From contig CALBRY010000325.1 of the NCBI GenBank assembly GCA_937927665.1, positions 1 to 8,923 of the forward strand: a DNA stretch of 8,923 bases, written 5' to 3'. The translations under genes and the position numbers were made by a program. This DNA comes from an uncultured Chloroflexota bacterium (lineage in GTDB: Bacteria; Chloroflexota; Anaerolineae; Aggregatilineales; Phototrophicaceae). A model generated the notes under the pieces. The model had not been told where the DNA came from. It saw nothing but the letters and a program-made list of their open reading frames with translations, and made no database searches. Positions 5,728 to 8,923 of the stretch are shown in pieces (position 1 is the first letter of the stretch; the number at the start of each line of letters is the position of its first letter).

Positions 5728-7287
5728 ATGCTGCCCATTTTCAAAAATGAGCCACTCACGGATTTCTCGAAACCCGGTGAACAATCCGCATTCAAAGCCG
5801 CGCTGGAGCGCGTAAAGTCACGGTTGGGCGAAACACATCCGCTGGTGGTCGGCGGACGCGAGATTTACCGCGAAAACACATCCGCGACGATCAACCCGTC
5901 GCGCCCCCAAGAAGTTTTGGGACACTTCTCAAAAGGTACGCTTGACGACGCGAATTATGCGGTTGAAGTCGCCGCCGATGCCTTCAAAAAATGGCAGTAC
6001 ACCCCGGCAGACGAACGGGCGCGCTACCTGCTCAAAGCCGCCGCCGAAATGCGCCGCCGCAAACATGAATTCAGCGCGATCATGGTGCTGGAAGTCGGTA
6101 AAAGTTGGGTCGAAGCCGATGCGGACACCGCCGAGGCGATCGATTTTCTCGAATATTATGCGCGTCAGGCGATGCGCCTCGCCGATCAAAGTCACATGCT
6201 GACGATGTACGCGCCGGAACAGCTTCAACTGGTGAATATTCCGCTTGGCGTCGGGGCGGTGATCGCGCCGTGGAATTTCCCGCTGGCAATTCCAACCGGC
6301 ATGATGAGCGCCGCGCTCGTTTCGGGAAACACCGTCGTATTCAAGCCTGCCGAAATCAGCCCGCTGATCGCGTGGGAGATGTGCCAGTTATTCTGGCGGC
6401 AGGGCATCCCCGATGGCGTGCTGAACTTCTTATCCGGTTCGGGTTCTGTCGTCGGTGCGCGCATTGTCGATCACCCGCTGACCCGCTTCATCTCGTTCAC
6501 CGGCTCAAAAGAAGTCGGGATCAACATTTTCGAGAGCGCCGCGAAAGTTCATCCCGGTCAAAAGTGGCTGAAGCGCACCATTCTGGAGATGGGCGGCAAA
6601 GATGCCGTATTGGTTGACGAAACGGCAGACCTTGAAGCGGCGGCGGTCGGGATCGTGGCGAGCGCCTTTGGTTTTCAGGGTCAAAAATGTTCTGCCGGTT
6701 CGCGCGCGATCATCGTCCGCGAAGTGTATGATCAGGTGGTCAGCCGCGCCGTCGAAATCGCCAGCAAGCTCCAAGTAGGCGCGCCGGATGCCGGATCGCA
6801 TATTGATATGGGTCCTGTCGTCGATCAAAAGTCGATGACCAAGATCATGAGCTATATCGAAGTTGGCACGCAAGAAGGTGAGCTCTTATTCGGCGGCGCG
6901 CCAGTTGTAACGCCAGAGGGCGGTTACTTCCTTCAGCCGACGATTTTCGGGAATGTCGATGGGCGTGCGCGGATCGCTCAGGAAGAAATCTTTGGACCTG
7001 TTCTGGCGATTCTTCCGGCGGATGACTTTGATCATGCGCTGTATCTCGCCAACGATACCGAATTCGGCTTGACAGGTGCGCTGTACTCGATGCGGCGCGA
7101 TCGCCTTGAAGTTGCGCGCCGTGAATATCATGTCGGCAACCTGTATTTCAACCGCAAATGTACAGGCGCGCTCGTCGGCGTGCATCCGTTCGGCGGATTC
7201 AACATGAGCGGCACGGATAGCAAAGCGGGCAGCCCCGATTATCTGATGCTGTTTATGCAGGCGAAATCGATCGCAGAACGGCTGTAA
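5728..7287 (+). CDS. rocA: L-glutamate gamma-semialdehyde dehydrogenase (1-pyrroline-5-carboxylate dehydrogenase)
   Basis: 519 residues, full length for the Bacillus-type monofunctional enzyme (about 515). It oxidises glutamate gamma-semialdehyde, in equilibrium with pyrroline-5-carboxylate, to glutamate using NAD(P)+, the last step of proline, arginine and ornithine breakdown; cytosolic. Aldehyde dehydrogenase landmarks are intact: PWNFP with oxyanion Asn183, VFKPAE with cofactor-site Lys206, general base Glu287 in LEMGGK, and nucleophile Cys321 in GQKCSAGSR. The Glu-Cys spacing of 34 is that of the superfamily. The C-terminal block NRKCTGALVG, HPFGGF, SGTDSKAG, PDYL separates this subfamily from general aldehyde dehydrogenases. 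The SD AGGAAGGA (5711-5718) is strong, unlike that of the preceding gene, so translation initiates independently. No proline dehydrogenase lies in the window. A palindromic hairpin begins eight bases after the stop. Confidence 0.95.
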   Translation: MLPIFKNEPLTDFSKPGEQSAFKAALERVKSRLGETHPLVVGGREIYRENTSATINPSRPQEVLGHFSKGTLDDANYAVEVAADAFKKWQYTPADERARYLLKAAAEMRRRKHEFSAIMVLEVGKSWVEADADTAEAIDFLEYYARQAMRLADQSHMLTMYAPEQLQLVNIPLGVGAVIAPWNFPLAIPTGMMSAALVSGNTVVFKPAEISPLIAWEMCQLFWRQGIPDGVLNFLSGSGSVVGARIVDHPLTRFISFTGSKEVGINIFESAAKVHPGQKWLKRTILEMGGKDAVLVDETADLEAAAVGIVASAFGFQGQKCSAGSRAIIVREVYDQVVSRAVEIASKLQVGAPDAGSHIDMGPVVDQKSMTKIMSYIEVGTQEGELLFGGAPVVTPEGGYFLQPTIFGNVDGRARIAQEEIFGPVLAILPADDFDHALYLANDTEFGLTGALYSMRRDRLEVARREYHVGNLYFNRKCTGALVGVHPFGGFNMSGTDSKAGSPDYLMLFMQAKSIAERL

Positions 7288-7292
7288 GCGAC

Positions 7293-7320
7293 AAAAGGGG
7301 TTTGGCGCGCCAAACCCCTT
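7293..7320 (+). terminator. Hairpin at the end of the rocA operon
   Basis: A perfect 26-bp palindrome (7295-7320) forms an 11-bp stem, AAGGGGTTTGG with CCAAACCCCTT, around a CGCG loop, eight bases past the rocA stop. On the + strand only TT closes the stem and CCATC follows, so the usual U-tract is missing. On the - strand the stem is followed by TTTTGT. Its position makes it the probable operon end or an RNA-stabilising 3' hairpin; it could act on either strand. Confidence 0.65.
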
Positions 7321-7391
7321 CCATCATGCGCGAGGGTGCGAGATAGATCGTGGCGATTTTTATGTTTAGTATCAGCAAAACTCGCGCCCTG

Positions 7392-7400
7392 TGATATGAT
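7392..7400 (+). promoter_or_regulatory. Extended -10 promoter for the phosphoribosyltransferase gene
   Basis: TGATATGAT contains TG, one base, then TATGAT (five of six to TATAAT), the extended -10 arrangement that can work with a poor -35. No good -35 hexamer is seen about 17 bases upstream (TCAGCA at 7372-7377). Predicted transcription start is near 7407, inside a palindrome, giving a leader of about 50 bases before the start at 7456. Confidence 0.5.
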
Positions 7401-7414
7401 AGAATGATCATTCT
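7401..7414. promoter_or_regulatory. 14-bp palindrome overlapping the predicted transcription start (possible operator)
   Basis: AGAATGATCATTCT is a perfect palindrome that begins on the base after the extended -10 and covers the predicted transcription start. That placement is typical of a repressor operator. No regulator gene is adjacent, so the cognate protein is unknown. Confidence 0.4.
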
Positions 7415-7455
7415 TCACCTTTACTGGTATCGGCAGCGCGCAAGGAAATACGCGG

Positions 7456-7983
7456 ATGATGGAGTCATCGGGCAGCCCATCACGGCATGAAGTCCTCACT
7501 TGGTCGGATGTGGACAAGCTGGTTGATGTATTAATCCCCCAACTGCGAGCGATAGGTCCTTTTAGTGGAATCATCATGATTACACGGGGGGGAGTGATTC
7601 CCGGTGGGATGTTGGCGGAAGCGCTGAATGTCCCGCATCTGCTCACGGCGGCGGTGGACTTTCCGGCAAAAGCAGCAGCCGGGTTGATGGCATGGCCCAC
7701 CTTTTTGCAGTTTCCGGATCCGTCGCTGGTAATTAACCGCCGGACTCTGGTGATTGATGACGTGTGGGGGAGTGGGCGCACCAGTATCGCGGTGCGTGAA
7801 CGACTGGTCGCCATTGGCGCGACGCCGTTCACCTGTGTGCTGCACTATAACCCCTATCGATCCCTTTTTAAGAATGAGAAGCCGGATTTTTATGGAGCGA
7901 CGACTGATGCCTATGTGATCTACCCGTGGGAGATCGATCGTGGAATGCGTGATATTGGGCTAACAATGCCAGACATGAATTAG
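7456..7983 (+). CDS. Phosphoribosyltransferase domain protein (type I, xanthine/hypoxanthine PRTase-like)
   Basis: 175 residues, cytosolic. Type I phosphoribosyltransferases join a nucleobase to PRPP. The PRPP loop is clear: TLVIDDVWGSGRTS (97-110), with the acidic pair at Asp101-Asp102 and the SGRT phosphate loop. Upstream, a strand followed by TRGGVIPGGMLAEAL (about 43-57) is the R-G-G pyrophosphate-binding loop and following helix. The end, with YVIYPWE, resembles the base-binding region of the xanthine/guanine and COG2236-type enzymes. Purine salvage is therefore the best guess, but base specificity cannot be read, and some relatives are regulatory. AAGGAA (7442-7447) lies eight bases before ATG 7456; ATG 7459 is an alternative start. 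A run of seven G (7586-7592) lies in the R-G-G codons, with the frame intact. It has its own promoter, and I see no terminator after it. Confidence 0.87.
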   Translation: MMESSGSPSRHEVLTWSDVDKLVDVLIPQLRAIGPFSGIIMITRGGVIPGGMLAEALNVPHLLTAAVDFPAKAAAGLMAWPTFLQFPDPSLVINRRTLVIDDVWGSGRTSIAVRERLVAIGATPFTCVLHYNPYRSLFKNEKPDFYGATTDAYVIYPWEIDRGMRDIGLTMPDMN

Positions 7984-7996
7984 AGTGTGGAGAATG

Positions 7997-8028
7997 TTTA
8001 CAAATTTCTATCACTTCCGCATTATAAT
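7997..8028 (+). promoter_or_regulatory. Promoter for the ribosomal protein S1 gene
   Basis: TTTACA (7997-8002, five of six to TTGACA) is followed by CATTAT (8020-8025) at 17 bases and by a perfect TATAAT (8023-8028) at 20 bases. The region is AT-rich compared with its flanks and lies just after the phosphoribosyltransferase stop. Transcription would start around 8032-8036. Which -10 register is used cannot be decided by eye. Confidence 0.55.
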
Positions 8029-8034
8029 GAGTGC

Positions 8035-8181
8035 ATGTGCATCGTAATGTTATTGCCTCATCGCGCTGTATCGTCGCCATTTCTTGTCTGTAATTGTAGT
8101 TTTCGCTACCGGTGATCGGCAGATGCGTCATCGGCATGTGGTGTTGGTGATACACAACTTCGTAAGGGTGGTCAGTTCACA
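8035..8181 (+). other. Long 5' leader of the S1 gene
   Basis: About 147 bases separate the predicted transcription start from the S1 start codon. The stretch holds a possible 26-codon frame (8035-8115, ATG to TGA, no SD and probably at the very 5' end) and a near-exact repeat of ATCGGCA at 8115-8121 and 8130-8136. It also has a weak GATG-CGT-CATC hairpin (8122-8132) and the SD AAGGGTGGT (8164-8172). In enterobacteria the S1 mRNA leader mediates autoregulation; whether that applies here is unknown. I see no recognisable riboswitch. Confidence 0.35.
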
Positions 8182-8923
8182 ATGGATATTGATAAGCAGG
8201 AAGTTGAGGATTACGGGGCAGAGTTTCGTGAACTTCTGGAGTCGACGTTCACGTACAAACCCCCGATGCGCGGCGAAATCCGTAACGCGATTATCCTGCA
8301 AATTGACGATCGAGAAGTCATCGTCGATATGGGGGCAAAGCGGGATGGAATCGTACCGGTTGAGGACTTGCAGCGTCTCGATCCGAAGTTCCGCGCGTCG
8401 CTGGCAGTTGGCGCCGAAGTACCCGTCTATGTGATGAATCCGCGTGATCAGGACGAAAACCTGATCGTCTCGATCAACATGGGGCTTCAGCAGTACGACT
8501 GGGAAAAAGCGCGTAAGCTGCTGGAAACTGAAGATGTTGTTGAAGTATCGGTGAAAGACAGCAACAAGGGCGGTATCCTCGTCCAGTGGAACCGTCTCGA
8601 AGGCTTCATCCCCAGTTCGCACCTCGTCTCGATGGGTTCGAGCGGCGGGCGCGATAGCTGGAGCGAATTGATGGGCAAGACGCTTGCCGTCAAGGTGATC
8701 GAGGTCGATCAGACCCGCCGCCGCCTGATCTTTAGCGAACGCGAAGCGCAGCGCGAATGGCGCGCACAGCAAAAAGCGCGCTTGCTTGCGGAACTGAAAG
8801 AGGGCGATCGCGTCAAGGGTACGGTCACGGGCTTGCGCGATTTCGGCGCGTTCGTCAACCTCGGCGGCGCGGACGGCTTGATCCATGTCAGCGAATTGGC
8901 ATGGCATCGCGTGGATCATCCGC
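8182..8923 (+). CDS. rpsA: 30S ribosomal protein S1, N-terminal part, 3' truncated by window edge
   Basis: 247 complete codons are open to the window end. S1 binds mRNA on the small subunit and helps initiation on structured or weak-SD messages. Tandem S1 (OB-fold) domains are visible: domain 1 at about 29-98 (RGEI, VDMGAKRDGIVP), domain 2 at about 117-188 (GGILVQWNRLEGFIPSSHL, then RRRLIFSERE), and the start of domain 3 from 207 (EGDRVKGTVTGLRDFGAFV, DGLIHVSEL). This is the order seen in ribosomal S1, not in a single-domain RNA-binding protein. ATG 8182 is the only possible start: the frame upstream back to TGA 8113 has no ATG, GTG or TTG, and AAGGGTGGT lies nine bases ahead. Charged helices (EREAQREWRAQQKARLLAE) link domains 2 and 3. 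The number of domains in the full protein cannot be seen. An HltB/ClpB-like or CMP-kinase fusion is not indicated in this part. Confidence 0.92.
   Translation, partial: MDIDKQEVEDYGAEFRELLESTFTYKPPMRGEIRNAIILQIDDREVIVDMGAKRDGIVPVEDLQRLDPKFRASLAVGAEVPVYVMNPRDQDENLIVSINMGLQQYDWEKARKLLETEDVVEVSVKDSNKGGILVQWNRLEGFIPSSHLVSMGSSGGRDSWSELMGKTLAVKVIEVDQTRRRLIFSEREAQREWRAQQKARLLAELKEGDRVKGTVTGLRDFGAFVNLGGADGLIHVSELAWHRVDHP

Noticed and set aside
7586..7592. Run of seven G as a possible frameshift in the phosphoribosyltransferase
   Set aside because: The R-G-G loop before it and the PRPP loop after it are in the same frame, so the run is read correctly.
8128..8919. 263-codon open frame on the - strand
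   Set aside because: It is antisense to the S1 gene, which shows clear S1 domains and an SD on the + strand; the reverse frame has no recognisable domain.

Overview
The window is about 8.9 kb of bacterial chromosome with every gene on the + strand. It reads as ordinary, densely packed core sequence: moderate-to-high GC, coupled ATGA junctions and Shine-Dalgarno (SD) starts. I see no transposase, integrase, tRNA, rRNA, CRISPR array or phage gene. The glycine-arginine-aspartate tail on PNPase, the Bacillus-like RocA, the DinB-fold ClbS/DfsB protein and the coupled set of poorly known genes would fit an uncultured Chloroflexota (Anaerolineae-like) bacterium. That placement is a low-confidence inference from protein style, not something the sequence proves.

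Layout. (1) 1-1404 is the 3' part of pnp (polynucleotide phosphorylase), closed by a textbook intrinsic terminator at 1427-1461. (2) A candidate promoter at 1507-1535, with an inverted repeat in its spacer, precedes a ClbS/DfsB-family four-helix protein (1578-2084). (3) A tight cluster follows: an AI-2E-family membrane protein (2158-3498), a 64-residue acidic protein (3495-3689), a protein with a degenerate methyltransferase-like domain (3686-4495), a THUMP-like class I methyltransferase (4508-5722) and L-glutamate gamma-semialdehyde dehydrogenase RocA (5728-7287). It ends at a perfect 26-bp palindrome (7295-7320). Overlaps of 4 bases and gaps of 5-12 bases argue for one polycistronic message; the ClbS-like gene, 73 bases upstream with no terminator between, may belong to it. 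(4) A separately promoted phosphoribosyltransferase lies at 7456-7983, with an extended -10 and a 14-bp palindrome upstream. (5) A further promoter and a leader of about 147 bases precede a ribosomal protein S1 gene (8182 onward) that runs off the right edge.

Functionally the two ends are RNA machinery: PNPase (RNA decay) and S1 (translation initiation), both with S1 domains. The middle operon combines a membrane permease-like protein, two methyltransferase-fold proteins of unknown substrate and a proline/glutamate catabolic enzyme. The most interesting part is 3495-5722, where a small uncharacterised acidic protein is translationally coupled to a methyltransferase-like protein that has lost its SAM-binding signature, directly upstream of an intact methyltransferase. 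This could be a catalytic/non-catalytic pair. No clearly new defence or mobile system is visible.
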